NCBI GenBank assembly: GCA_017429765.1
Contig: JAFROJ010000053.1
Coordinates: forward strand, 1 to 57,790
Source of the DNA: Bacteroidales bacterium
GTDB taxonomy: Bacteria; Bacteroidota; Bacteroidia; Bacteroidales; UBA932
Reading direction: 5' to 3'
Length of the DNA stretch: 57,790 nt
Part shown: one piece after another, positions 49,045 through 57,668 of the stretch
Layout of the letters: each line of letters opens with the position of its first letter
Numbering within the stretch: the stretch's first letter is position 1
Notes under the pieces: model-generated
Databases searched by the model: none
The model's input: only the letters and a program-made list of their open reading frames with translations
Told to the model about the DNA's origin: nothing
Translations under genes and position numbers: made by a program

Positions 49045-52000
49045 ATGGCAACTTTCACCGAACAGGCTCTCGAGCAGTCAATAATGACGCTCTTCGAGCA
49101 ACAGCAATACACTCACCTCAATGGTGAGACCATTGAGCGGGACACGCGAGAAGTCCTGCTCAAGGCGGACCTCCGTCATTTCCTTCGGAAGAAGTACCGC
49201 AAGGACGGAATTACCGAAGGAGAAATCGACCGCATCCTGCTCAAACTGGAGATGGTCGGAGGTGGACTCTATGAGGCCAACCGTTCGGTGATGAAGTGGG
49301 TTATGAACGGCTTCTCGCTACGCCGTGATGATACCACAAAGCCAAACCTCTATGTCTACCTGGTAGATTTTGATGATCCTCTAGCCAACGATTTCAAGAT
49401 TGTCAACCAGTTCGAGATCTCAGGCGAAGAGAATCGCCGGCCGGACGCCATCATCTTCATCAACGGTATACCGCTGGTCCTATTTGAGTTCAAGAGTGCA
49501 ATCCGTGAGGACGCCACCATCTATAACGCTTACGAGCAGATTACTGTTCGTTATCGTCGTGCAATTCCTGACATCTTCAAGTACAACGCCTTCGTGGTAA
49601 TCAGTGACGGTGTCAACAGCAAGTTTGGCTCTCTCTTCACTCCTTATGAATTTTTCTACGCCTGGCGTAAGGTTGAGCAGTCCGACAAGAGCGTTGACGG
49701 CATCAACTCCCTCCTCACGATGATTGAGGGCCTGTTTCGTCGTGACCGTCTCATAGAGGTGATTCATAACTACATCTTCTTCCCGGACACAACTACCAAG
49801 GAGAAGAAGATTGTTTGCCGTTATCCGCAGTACTTCGCTGCGAATGCGCTATATCAATCAGTCATAAACCACAGCCACCTCAACCCGGACGGCGATGGTA
49901 AAGGTGGTACGTACTTCGGGGCAACTGGCTGCGGCAAGAGTTTCACAATGCTCTTCCTCTGCCGCCTCTTAATGAAGAGCAAGTTGCTTTCCAGTCCCAC
50001 CATCCTCCTCATAACGGACCGTACCGACCTGGATGACCAACTTAGCGAACAGCTCCTCACAGCCACCGACTTCATCGGTGACAGTATGATAAAGCAGGTG
50101 GAAAGCCGTGCCCTGCTGGGAGAATACCTTCAGGGACGCACCAGTGGCGGCGTCTTTCTTACCACCATTCAGAAATTTACGGAGGATACCGGCCTTCTTT
50201 CCGACCGTACCAATATAATCTGCATCAGCGATGAGGCTCACCGTTCTCAGACCGGCTTGCAGCAGGAGATTACCATAACGGATAAGGGCGTAAAGCGTCA
50301 CTATGGCTTCGCCAAGTATCTTCGTGATTCTCTACCGGGTGCTACCTACGTCGGCTTCACCGGTACACCAATAGACGCCACTATCGAAGTTTTTGGCCCT
50401 ATCGTGGACAAATACACCATGGCCGAGGCTGTGGCCGACGAAATTACCCGCAGAATCGTTTACGAAGGACGTGCTTCTAAGGTTATCATCGAGAGCGATG
50501 TGGTGAAACAGATCGAGGCCTACTACTCCAAGTGTGCCGAAGAGGGCGCGTCAGAGTACCAGATTGAGGAGAGCAAGCGTGCGATGGCCTCTATGGAAGT
50601 CCTCCTTTCTGACGAAAAACTCCTCAAGCGCATTGCTGAAGACTTTGTCTGGCACTATGAGAAACGTGTGGAGGAAGGCTCTACAGTTGAGGGCAAGGCA
50701 ATGTTCGTTTGCCCGTCCAGAAAGATTGCCTGGCAAATCTACAAGGACATCATAGAACTCCGTCCTGATTGGGGCACCAAGCGCATAAACGTCAACTCGG
50801 ACGAATTAACGTCTGAAGAGCGTCGCACCATTAAGCCCATCGAGATGGTCAAGATGGTCATCACCCGTGACAAAGACGACCCTGCAGAACTCTATAACAT
50901 GCTGGGCACCGACGAATACCGGAAAGACCTGGCTGACCAGTATAAGGAGGTCCGCTCCAACTTCAAGATTGCCATTGTTGTGGATATGTGGATCACCGGC
51001 TTTGATGTGCCGGCACTCGACACCATGTATGTTTTCAAGCCCCTGCAGAAGCATACGCTCATCCAGACAATCTCTCGCGTAAACCGCGTTTACCCTGGCA
51101 AGGAAAAGGGCCTCGTGGTGGACTACCTGGGCATCAAGAACAACATGAACAAGGCCCTCCGCCAGTATGGTACCGGCGGCGATGATAATCCGCCAATCGA
51201 TACCACGGACACCTCGCTGCGTGTCCTGCGCGATGAGTTGGACATCCTGCGCCGCGTCTTCCACGGCTTCGACTATAGCGCATTCACAACCGGCACTCCG
51301 CTGGAGCAGTTGGATTGCCTTAACCGTGCTGCCGACTTTGTCATCAAGACCAAAGAGAGCGAGTCGTTCTTCATGCTTCACTCCAAGAAGATGAACGATG
51401 CATACAACCTCTGTTCCTGCTCCGACAAGATTACGAAGGAAGAGCATGATGACATCCAGTTCTTCCGTGCTGTTCGTAGCGTCGTTTATAAGCTCACTAA
51501 AGGCGAGGCTCCGGATGCCGCTCAGATGAACCTCAAGGTGTCCCAGATGATTAAGGAAGCCTTCCTGTCACAGGAAGTTGAGGAGATTACCAAGATTGGC
51601 GTTGACGACCGCTTTGAGATTGACGTCCTTTCCGAGCAGTACCTTGAGCGACTGAAACGCATTCCTTTCCAGAACACCAAGCTCAAACTCATCGAGAAAC
51701 TCCTTCGTCAAGTCATCGACAACCTCAAGAAGGTAAACAAGATGAAGGGCATTGACTTCACCAAGCGCTTGGACGACATCGTGCGCCAATACAATGACCG
51801 CAGCGACAACTCCACCATTGCCAGCGAAGTTATCGACGATGTAGTCAATCAGATGGAATCTCTCCTCCACGAAGTCAACGGAGAAAAGTATGCCGCCGAG
51901 AAGATGGGCATCTCCTACGAAGAGAAAGCCTTCTACGACATCCTCAAGGCTGTTCGTGACAAATACGGCTTCCCCTACGAAGAAAATCGCCTCATCGACT

Positions 52001-52266
52001 TGGCCAAGCAAATCAAGCTCATCATCGACGACAAATCCCGTTACGTCGACTGGGCCACCCGCACCGACCGCAAGGCAGAGCTGAAGATGGACATCGTTAT
52101 CACCCTGGCCCGCAACAAATACCCGCCCTTCACCAAGGACGAAGTCTTCAAGGAGATCCTCGAGCAAGCCGAGAACTTCAAGAAGAACCGTCTGGTCGAT
52201 GGCTACCAGATTCGTGAACCCGAATACCACATGGTCGCCGAGCCAGAAGGGCCCAAATTATATTAA
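49045..52266 (+). CDS. hsdR: Type I restriction endonuclease subunit HsdR
   Basis: 1073 residues. The N-terminal PD-(D/E)xK nuclease has D at RRPDAIIF and E148-x-K150. The SF2 translocase has Walker A GCGKS at 295-299, DEAH at 396-399, GFTGTP and QTISRVNR. A C-terminal coupling domain follows. It moves DNA and cuts when HsdS meets an unmethylated target. It starts three bases after hsdS, so the three subunits are one operon. The OLD-type gene follows 29 bases later and may share the transcript. Confidence 0.97.
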   Translation: MATFTEQALEQSIMTLFEQQQYTHLNGETIERDTREVLLKADLRHFLRKKYRKDGITEGEIDRILLKLEMVGGGLYEANRSVMKWVMNGFSLRRDDTTKPNLYVYLVDFDDPLANDFKIVNQFEISGEENRRPDAIIFINGIPLVLFEFKSAIREDATIYNAYEQITVRYRRAIPDIFKYNAFVVISDGVNSKFGSLFTPYEFFYAWRKVEQSDKSVDGINSLLTMIEGLFRRDRLIEVIHNYIFFPDTTTKEKKIVCRYPQYFAANALYQSVINHSHLNPDGDGKGGTYFGATGCGKSFTMLFLCRLLMKSKLLSSPTILLITDRTDLDDQLSEQLLTATDFIGDSMIKQVESRALLGEYLQGRTSGGVFLTTIQKFTEDTGLLSDRTNIICISDEAHRSQTGLQQEITITDKGVKRHYGFAKYLRDSLPGATYVGFTGTPIDATIEVFGPIVDKYTMAEAVADEITRRIVYEGRASKVIIESDVVKQIEAYYSKCAEEGASEYQIEESKRAMASMEVLLSDEKLLKRIAEDFVWHYEKRVEEGSTVEGKAMFVCPSRKIAWQIYKDIIELRPDWGTKRINVNSDELTSEERRTIKPIEMVKMVITRDKDDPAELYNMLGTDEYRKDLADQYKEVRSNFKIAIVVDMWITGFDVPALDTMYVFKPLQKHTLIQTISRVNRVYPGKEKGLVVDYLGIKNNMNKALRQYGTGGDDNPPIDTTDTSLRVLRDELDILRRVFHGFDYSAFTTGTPLEQLDCLNRAADFVIKTKESESFFMLHSKKMNDAYNLCSCSDKITKEEHDDIQFFRAVRSVVYKLTKGEAPDAAQMNLKVSQMIKEAFLSQEVEEITKIGVDDRFEIDVLSEQYLERLKRIPFQNTKLKLIEKLLRQVIDNLKKVNKMKGIDFTKRLDDIVRQYNDRSDNSTIASEVIDDVVNQMESLLHEVNGEKYAAEKMGISYEEKAFYDILKAVRDKYGFPYEENRLIDLAKQIKLIIDDKSRYVDWATRTDRKAELKMDIVITLARNKYPPFTKDEVFKEILEQAENFKKNRLVDGYQIREPEYHMVAEPEGPKLY

Positions 52267-52295
52267 TGGAACTTGGATAATAGGAAAAAGTCACT

Positions 52296-54227
52296 ATGGG
52301 AGTATATATAGAAAACATTATATTTCACAATCGCGCGCCGTTTGAGTCTCTGAATCTTGTCTTTAAGGACAAAAGTATTTCGGTTTTAACAGCATTTAAT
52401 GGGAAAGGGAAAACAACTATTCTCTCATATATCGTTGATGCGTGGATTGAGATTACAAAAGGTGCTTATGAGCAGTCTTATGCTGGGAAGGCGAATAGCT
52501 ATTATCGAGTATCTAGCCCCTTATATGATCTGGTAACAGGGGAGACATCTCTAGTTTATATTAGGTTTAAGACAGATCAGGGTTTTTGTGATTATCTTGA
52601 TTTGCGTAATGGCTGTGACCAAGAAACATATGAACAGGTTATTTCTCTGCCTCAATCTATTCCTTTTGGAGAGATAAAGACCGCCGCATCCAAAAAGGAG
52701 GCATTCAAGTATATCTCTCGATCCTTTAAGGATAAAGATACTGTGAAAAGAGTGTTTGATAACAGCATTGTCACTTTTTTCCCCGCATATAGATATGAAG
52801 TTCCCAATTACTTAAATGAGCTGTATCAAGAAGGATTGACCTTTAAGAAAGATTTGGTCTATAATGGATATTTGACCAATCCGCTTGAAGTCAGATCCGA
52901 TATGCGGGACATTGCAAACTGGCTGATGGATGTAGTTTTAGATTGGAATAATTATAGAAATAACATCATACTCCCAGATGGCCAGAATGCAGACGTTACT
53001 AGAGAGAAACAGCTTTGGCTTAACGCAAAAGCTGTTTTGGAGCAGGCATTAATATCTAAGTTCCCACAGAAGAATGTTCGATTTGGTATAGGTAAACGTT
53101 CTAATCCCGGCTCTAGATTATCGATAATGCAATACGATGTGGAAAATCCCAATGTCGCACATAGCTATTGCCCTTCTGTCTTTAATCTTTCATCCGGAGA
53201 ACTTGCTATCCTGTCTGTATTTTGTGAATTATTACGTCAGGGAGATAATATTTTTGGACCTATTCCACTACAACAATTCCAAGGTATAGTCTTGATAGAC
53301 GAAGTGGATAAGCATCTTCACATCAAACTCCAAAAGGAAGTTTTACCGCGTTTGTTTGAGTTGTTCCCGAATATTCAGTTTATTGTATCTAGTCATTCTC
53401 CTTTCCTTAATATGGGGCTGGCTGAGACGAGCTCTTCTCGTGCAATTGTTTATGATCTAGACAATAATGGTATTATTTCTTCTCCTACAACAAATTCAGT
53501 ATATGAAGAAGCTTATAATACCTTCGTGGGAGAAAAGAATGAATACGCAAAAAGGTTCGCTGAAGCGAATGAAATTATAGCGAAAACGACAAAGCCAGTT
53601 ATTATTACAGAAGGAAAGACAGACATTCTAATTCTCCAAAAAGCCGCATTAGAACTAGGAATAAATCTTGATGTTGAATGGAAAGAGTTTGGAGGAGATA
53701 CTCAATCTAAAATGGTATGCGAGAATGTCGCAAAATTTACGCCGGTTCGCAAAGTGATTGCAATTTATGATCATGATTCAGATAGAATTATCAAAGAGTA
53801 TCCTGATCGTTTTAATGTAGTCGCCGGGAATGTCTATTCATTCTGTATCCCCATTCCTCAGTTTCGCCTTGATTCCCAACAAAAGAAGATTTCGTTGGAA
53901 TACTATTTCTCGGATGATGAGATTCGTTCGAAAATGGATGACGGTCGAAGTTTATATTTTGGGACGGATTTTACTGAATCCGGAAGATGTATATTTGATA
54001 AAGACTTGTTACTCGTTAATCAAGGAGACAGGGGGAAGGATAAGATTGTCGAATCCACAAATGGGCAAAAAGTGGTTGGGCCAGACGAATCCATTAACCT
54101 CTTGGCAACAAAGAACTCATTTGCCGAGGCGGTCTCTCAAGACAAAATCCCAATATCTATAGAAAGTTGGGAGAACTTTAATTGCATTTTTGATATTATA
54201 AATGAGATTCTGCTCTTACCGTCTTAA
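52296..54227 (+). CDS. OLD-family ATPase with C-terminal TOPRIM nuclease domain
   Basis: 643 residues. The ABC/SMC-type ATPase has Walker A in FNGKGKTT (N35-T40), the signature LSSGE at 298-302 and Walker B LIDEVDKH (D335, E336), with SSHSP as the switch. The TOPRIM domain shows ITEGKTD with E439, and YDHDSD with D492/D494. This is the OLD layout, whose members are DNA nucleases in phage defence (P2 Old, GajA). No UvrD-like GajB partner is present; instead a small membrane protein follows 15 bases later. It is AT-rich. Link to the restriction genes is by position. Confidence 0.9.
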   Translation: MGVYIENIIFHNRAPFESLNLVFKDKSISVLTAFNGKGKTTILSYIVDAWIEITKGAYEQSYAGKANSYYRVSSPLYDLVTGETSLVYIRFKTDQGFCDYLDLRNGCDQETYEQVISLPQSIPFGEIKTAASKKEAFKYISRSFKDKDTVKRVFDNSIVTFFPAYRYEVPNYLNELYQEGLTFKKDLVYNGYLTNPLEVRSDMRDIANWLMDVVLDWNNYRNNIILPDGQNADVTREKQLWLNAKAVLEQALISKFPQKNVRFGIGKRSNPGSRLSIMQYDVENPNVAHSYCPSVFNLSSGELAILSVFCELLRQGDNIFGPIPLQQFQGIVLIDEVDKHLHIKLQKEVLPRLFELFPNIQFIVSSHSPFLNMGLAETSSSRAIVYDLDNNGIISSPTTNSVYEEAYNTFVGEKNEYAKRFAEANEIIAKTTKPVIITEGKTDILILQKAALELGINLDVEWKEFGGDTQSKMVCENVAKFTPVRKVIAIYDHDSDRIIKEYPDRFNVVAGNVYSFCIPIPQFRLDSQQKKISLEYYFSDDEIRSKMDDGRSLYFGTDFTESGRCIFDKDLLLVNQGDRGKDKIVESTNGQKVVGPDESINLLATKNSFAEAVSQDKIPISIESWENFNCIFDIINEILLLPS

Positions 54228-54242
54228 AACATGCTTTGATAT

Positions 54243-54917
54243 ATGTCAAAGATTCGTGTATTCCTAAAAAACAATTGGCAAGAGGCTGGTAAATGGCTAA
54301 TTGCTGCTGTATTTGGTTTAATTTTAGGGAAAGCATGTGATAGAATATGGCCTGAGGACCCCGTGGTAGTAAAAGAGGTCACTGACACCATAAAAGTCAT
54401 TCATGCAATCTCTCCTTTGCCTGATGAGACGGATAGCTTAATGAAAGAACAGATTCAACAACAGCTATTAAACATCAAGCTATTGAACGAATATGATTCT
54501 TATATAAAGCAGAAGAAAGCTTCTGTTTCGGAAGTGCCATGCAAACTTGTTTTTGGGAATCCTTATCCAAACAGTAAAGGGTATATCCAAAAGAGTTCAT
54601 CGGCCTTGTGTAAAATATCATTGAAACAAGATAAAGAATATATCGAAATCACATTTGAATACCTATATCCTGACTATGCTGAACTAGTGAATACCCTTGG
54701 GATCAAGATGTGTAAGGTTGACAAGGTCAATGGAACAAGATCTTATGTCATGGATCAGAATTATGAACCTCAGAAGGGAGATAGGATGCTAATAAAGATC
54801 ATTAACAGCTATGGAGGAGCTGGTGACTATGTTTTAGATGCGGGTTTTATTCTGAAGGAGGACAAGCTAAAAGAATATCCCGCATATTATTCTCGTTCTT
54901 TCACACTACGGGAATAG
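54243..54917 (+). CDS. One-helix membrane protein paired with the OLD-type nuclease
   Basis: 224 residues. One transmembrane helix (about 16-34, WLIAAVFGLILG), then a short helical stretch (LMKEQIQQQLLNIKLLNEYD) and a beta-rich C-terminal domain (about 85-224) with no motif I recognise. The gene begins 15 bases after the OLD-type stop and shares its low GC, so the pair is probably one functional unit. A strong terminator-like hairpin follows at 54998. Function unknown; a membrane tether or effector for the OLD protein is a possibility. Confidence 0.75.
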   Translation: MSKIRVFLKNNWQEAGKWLIAAVFGLILGKACDRIWPEDPVVVKEVTDTIKVIHAISPLPDETDSLMKEQIQQQLLNIKLLNEYDSYIKQKKASVSEVPCKLVFGNPYPNSKGYIQKSSSALCKISLKQDKEYIEITFEYLYPDYAELVNTLGIKMCKVDKVNGTRSYVMDQNYEPQKGDRMLIKIINSYGGAGDYVLDAGFILKEDKLKEYPAYYSRSFTLRE

Positions 54918-54997
54918 TCTCTTCACCCGGCATCGATTTCCCAGGTCGCCAAAAACGCCCATAAATCGGCAAAAAGTCGGCAAAAATTGAGACGCAA

Positions 54998-55037
54998 AAA
55001 AGAGCTAACCGCTGAAAATCAGGCAGTTAGCTCTTTT
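54998..55037. terminator. Bidirectional terminator hairpin
   Basis: AAAAGAGCTAAC (54998-55009) pairs perfectly with GTTAGCTCTTTT (55026-55037), with A and T tracts on the outside. It can end transcription from the OLD-nuclease operon and shield the integrase. Confidence 0.85.
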
Positions 55038-55198
55038 CAAGGTGCCCCGGGCGGGGGCTGAAAATATGAAAACAAGAGCGCTGGATAACCCCCACAAAAC
55101 CAATAACTTACGCACCTAATGAAAACAATATCAATCACTTACAAAGTCTGAACGCGTTTTCCATCGTTTTCCGTAAAAATCAGGTGTTTTCGATTATT

Positions 55199-55224
55199 GG
55201 GACAAAAACTGATATTTTTGTCCC
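55199..55224. promoter_or_regulatory. Perfect palindrome, candidate operator of the integrase gene
   Basis: GGGACAAAAA, six bases CTGATA, then TTTTTGTCCC: 10-bp perfect arms. It ends six bases before the -33 TTTG at 55231. Its position suits a regulator binding site or a recombinase arm site. Confidence 0.65.
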
Positions 55225-55230
55225 AAGTTT

Positions 55231-55262
55231 TTTGCCATCCTGCCGGACATTTTGTATCTTTG
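55231..55262 (+). promoter_or_regulatory. Integrase promoter
   Basis: TTTG at 55231-55234, 20 bases, TATCTTTG at 55255-55262: an exact consensus match. The leader to ATG 55292 is about 22 bases. Confidence 0.78.
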
Positions 55263-55291
55263 TGTTGGTTCAATAAATAAGAAATGTTACT

Positions 55292-56650
55292 ATGGCTAAC
55301 ACAAAACTATCCCTCTCCTCCAAGGTCGACAAAACGACCAAGCAGTCCGAGGTTCTCATACAGCTCCGCTGCGGGAACTTCTCTCAGCGCGTGAAGTCCA
55401 GGGTCTTCATCTACCCAAAATACTTCAAGCCCAAAACGCGCAAGATTGTCATAGACGCGCGCATCATCACGAAGGAAGTTGCCGCCATGCAGCTGGCAAA
55501 ATCCAAGGTCGATCTGATCTGCAACACGCTTATCGAGAAGTTCCAGGCTACCCAGCGCGACACCATACAGGAAGGCTGGGCACAGGACATCGTGGACCGT
55601 GTCGTATACCCCGAGAACTACACCGTGGAGGAAGAACACACCTTCTTCGAGCGCTACGAGCAGTTCATCGACGGGGCCGACCTCTCCATCCCGCGCTACC
55701 GCCACTACAAAGTCATGGAGCGCATCCTCAAGCGCTACGAACTCTACACCGGCCGCTCCCTCTCTTTCGAGATGCTGGACAACCTTGAGCTGGAGAAGAT
55801 CCGCGACTTCATCCGCGACGAGCACAAGTTCTTCACCGTCGACAAGGAAGGCAAGCGCAAGCCCGTCAAGCGCTACGCCGCCGTATATGCCACAGTCCCT
55901 GAATACCGCTATCCCGAAGAGCGCGGCCAGAACTATCTTGTCTACACCATGAAAATCATCCGCGCCTTCATCAACTGGGCCCTGCAGCAGGGGTACACGC
56001 ACAACGACCCCTTCCGCGGTTTCAAGCTGGGCATGGACAAATACGGCACACCTATTTATATTACCACCCAGGAGCGGGACACCATCTACAACTTCGATCT
56101 CTCGGAGAAGCCTCACCTGGAGCGACAGCGCGATGTCTTCGTTTTCCAGTGTCTGCTCGGCTGTCGCATCGGCGACCTCTACAAGATGACCAAAGACAAC
56201 CTGGTCGAAGACTCCTACGGCACCGCCATCGAATACATCCCCGAGAAGACCAAGAAGAAGAATCCCCGCACTGTCAAGGTGTACCTGCATCCCACCGCCC
56301 TTGCCATCATTGCCAAATACGAAGGCACTCTCAATGACGACAAGGCCCTCCTTCCCTTGATCTCCCAGCAGAAATACAACGATGCCATCAAGGAAGTCTT
56401 CCGTGCCTGCGGCATCACCCGGATGGTTCCGGTCCTCGACACCATCACCCGCAAGACCGAAATGAAGCCCATCTGCGACGTGGCCAGCTCCCACATGGCC
56501 CGCCGAACCTTCGTCGGCAACCTTTACAAGCAGGTCAAAGACCCCAACCTCGTCGGCAAGCTCTCCGGCCACGCCGAAGGCTCCCGCGCCTTCGCCCGCT
56601 ACCGCGACATCGACGACGAGATGATCAGCGACATGACTAAACTCCTGTAA
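55292..56650 (+). CDS. Tyrosine recombinase (integrase)
   Basis: 452 residues in the Bacteroidetes layout: an N-terminal arm-binding domain (about 1-110), a SAM-like core-binding domain (about 115-255) and a catalytic domain. The catalytic residues are all present: R292 in GCRIGDL, H401 and R404 in HMARR, H427 in SGHAEG, and the nucleophile Y437 in FARYRDI. It probably drives integration and excision of the element to its right, since int genes usually sit at an element's end. The promoter is strong and has a palindrome beside it. Confidence 0.95.
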   Translation: MANTKLSLSSKVDKTTKQSEVLIQLRCGNFSQRVKSRVFIYPKYFKPKTRKIVIDARIITKEVAAMQLAKSKVDLICNTLIEKFQATQRDTIQEGWAQDIVDRVVYPENYTVEEEHTFFERYEQFIDGADLSIPRYRHYKVMERILKRYELYTGRSLSFEMLDNLELEKIRDFIRDEHKFFTVDKEGKRKPVKRYAAVYATVPEYRYPEERGQNYLVYTMKIIRAFINWALQQGYTHNDPFRGFKLGMDKYGTPIYITTQERDTIYNFDLSEKPHLERQRDVFVFQCLLGCRIGDLYKMTKDNLVEDSYGTAIEYIPEKTKKKNPRTVKVYLHPTALAIIAKYEGTLNDDKALLPLISQQKYNDAIKEVFRACGITRMVPVLDTITRKTEMKPICDVASSHMARRTFVGNLYKQVKDPNLVGKLSGHAEGSRAFARYRDIDDEMISDMTKLL

Positions 56651-56658
56651 AAAAGCGG

Positions 56659-56666
56659 TATCTTTG
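56659..56666 (+). promoter_or_regulatory. -7 box of the 56674 gene
   Basis: TATCTTTG, an exact match, ends seven bases before the ATG at 56674, leaving almost no leader. No -33 TTTG at the usual spacing. Confidence 0.55.
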
Positions 56667-56673
56667 CATCATT

Positions 56674-57435
56674 ATGATAGATGCGGAAGCAGAAAACATA
56701 ATCGACGCCATCAACCGGCTCTCGCAAGCTGCCGATAAGATACTCGACACCGAAGGTCTCCAGCCGGAAGAGGCCTTCTCCGGTGTCAGGTACTTCCTGG
56801 GCCGATACTGCGACTCTCCGGACGGAATTACCGTCATACTTGACACGGACACCCTCCAATCCTGCAGGCGGCGCATCATATCCGGCTCTGGCGATTACTA
56901 TTCCGCCATCGAATTCCTGGACATAGAACTCGACCCCATCCAAAACCTCGCGGAATACCTCGACGCCGAGGACCGCGGCAACGAAGCCGAACTCCTATGG
57001 TCCGTTGTGGACTTTGTGGACGAAATCCGGCAATGGACCAACCGTCAGTCAGACATCGTCCCGGAGCAGCCGTTTACCAGCTGCCGGCGTCCGCATCAGT
57101 CCGGCTCCAGCAACTTCACCCAGGACCAGTTCCTCGCCCTCTTTGACAACAGAAACTGCAAGCCCCACAAGGCCCGCCTCCTGCTCAACCATATTCTTGA
57201 GGTCTCCGGCGAGAAGAGCGTCCACACCTATTACGGTGCTCTCGCCACGGAGTGCAGAGGTTGGTTCAAGACCAACGAGCAGGACTTCGCCAGCCTCCTC
57301 CGCAACTTCCTCTCCGTCGCCGGCCTTGATCCGGCCCTGGCCGACAACGTAAGGCAGACCAAACTCGGCAAGAAAGTCATCGCCCGCGCCCAGGAGAAAA
57401 AGGCTGAAATCGCAGGCACACGGGCGAAAAACTAA
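56674..57435 (+). CDS. Integrase-associated protein of unknown function (DUF6043-like)
   Basis: 253 residues, soluble. The N-terminal half is acidic and helical (MIDAEAENIIDAINRLSQAA). The C-terminal part (LFDNRNCKPHKARLLLNHIL, then TYYGALATECRGWF) resembles a domain often found just behind integrases in Bacteroides mobilizable elements; I recall DUF6043 but am unsure of the number. It has its own -7 box and is followed by a terminator. Role in element control is inferred only from place. Confidence 0.65.
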   Translation: MIDAEAENIIDAINRLSQAADKILDTEGLQPEEAFSGVRYFLGRYCDSPDGITVILDTDTLQSCRRRIISGSGDYYSAIEFLDIELDPIQNLAEYLDAEDRGNEAELLWSVVDFVDEIRQWTNRQSDIVPEQPFTSCRRPHQSGSSNFTQDQFLALFDNRNCKPHKARLLLNHILEVSGEKSVHTYYGALATECRGWFKTNEQDFASLLRNFLSVAGLDPALADNVRQTKLGKKVIARAQEKKAEIAGTRAKN

Positions 57436-57465
57436 AATTACACATCATTACACATCTGCCCTTGC

Positions 57466-57492
57466 AACCGCTTGATAACCAGGCGGTTTTAT
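57466..57492 (+). terminator. Terminator after the integrase-associated gene
   Basis: AACCGC (57466-57471) pairs with GCGGTT (57483-57488), followed by TTATTTG. It lies 31 bases after the stop at 57435. Confidence 0.7.
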
Positions 57493-57552
57493 TTGTGTTA
57501 TCACCCTCCGTCATCTGTGTGAAAACACGCATTTCACCCCATTTAATCAAAT

Positions 57553-57560
57553 TATTTTTG
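57553..57560 (+). promoter_or_regulatory. -7 box before the gene at 57669
   Basis: TATTTTTG, an exact match, leaves a leader of about 100 bases. The leader contains a short stem CTCCTCC (57615-57621) / GGAGGAG (57641-57647), which could control translation of the downstream gene. Confidence 0.45.
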
Positions 57561-57668
57561 TATCGGAAAACCCTGGGAATCAGACAAAGATAACAACCGT
57601 TTCCCGCCGGGCCCCTCCTCCGCAGTTTGTTGTTTCGTTGGGAGGAGCAACTATTAAAACAAGGTAAA

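Larger units (their letters stand above)
54918..55291. other. Junction spacer between defence block and integrase
   Basis: No gene in 374 bases. It contains a terminator hairpin (54998-55037), a GC-rich GGTGCCCCGGGCGGGG at 55041-55056 that resembles the 3' end of a tRNA gene read on the other strand, a 26-bp palindrome (55199-55224) and the integrase promoter. Confidence 0.7.

Noticed and set aside
55041-55060. Possible tRNA gene
   Set aside because: Only something like an acceptor/T-stem 3' end is seen; no anticodon or D arm can be folded from the flanking bases, so at most it is an attachment-site fragment.
55307-56572. Long minus-strand open frame opposite the integrase
   Set aside because: The plus strand encodes a complete recombinase with all catalytic residues; the antisense translation is Val/Leu/Asp-rich with no domain.
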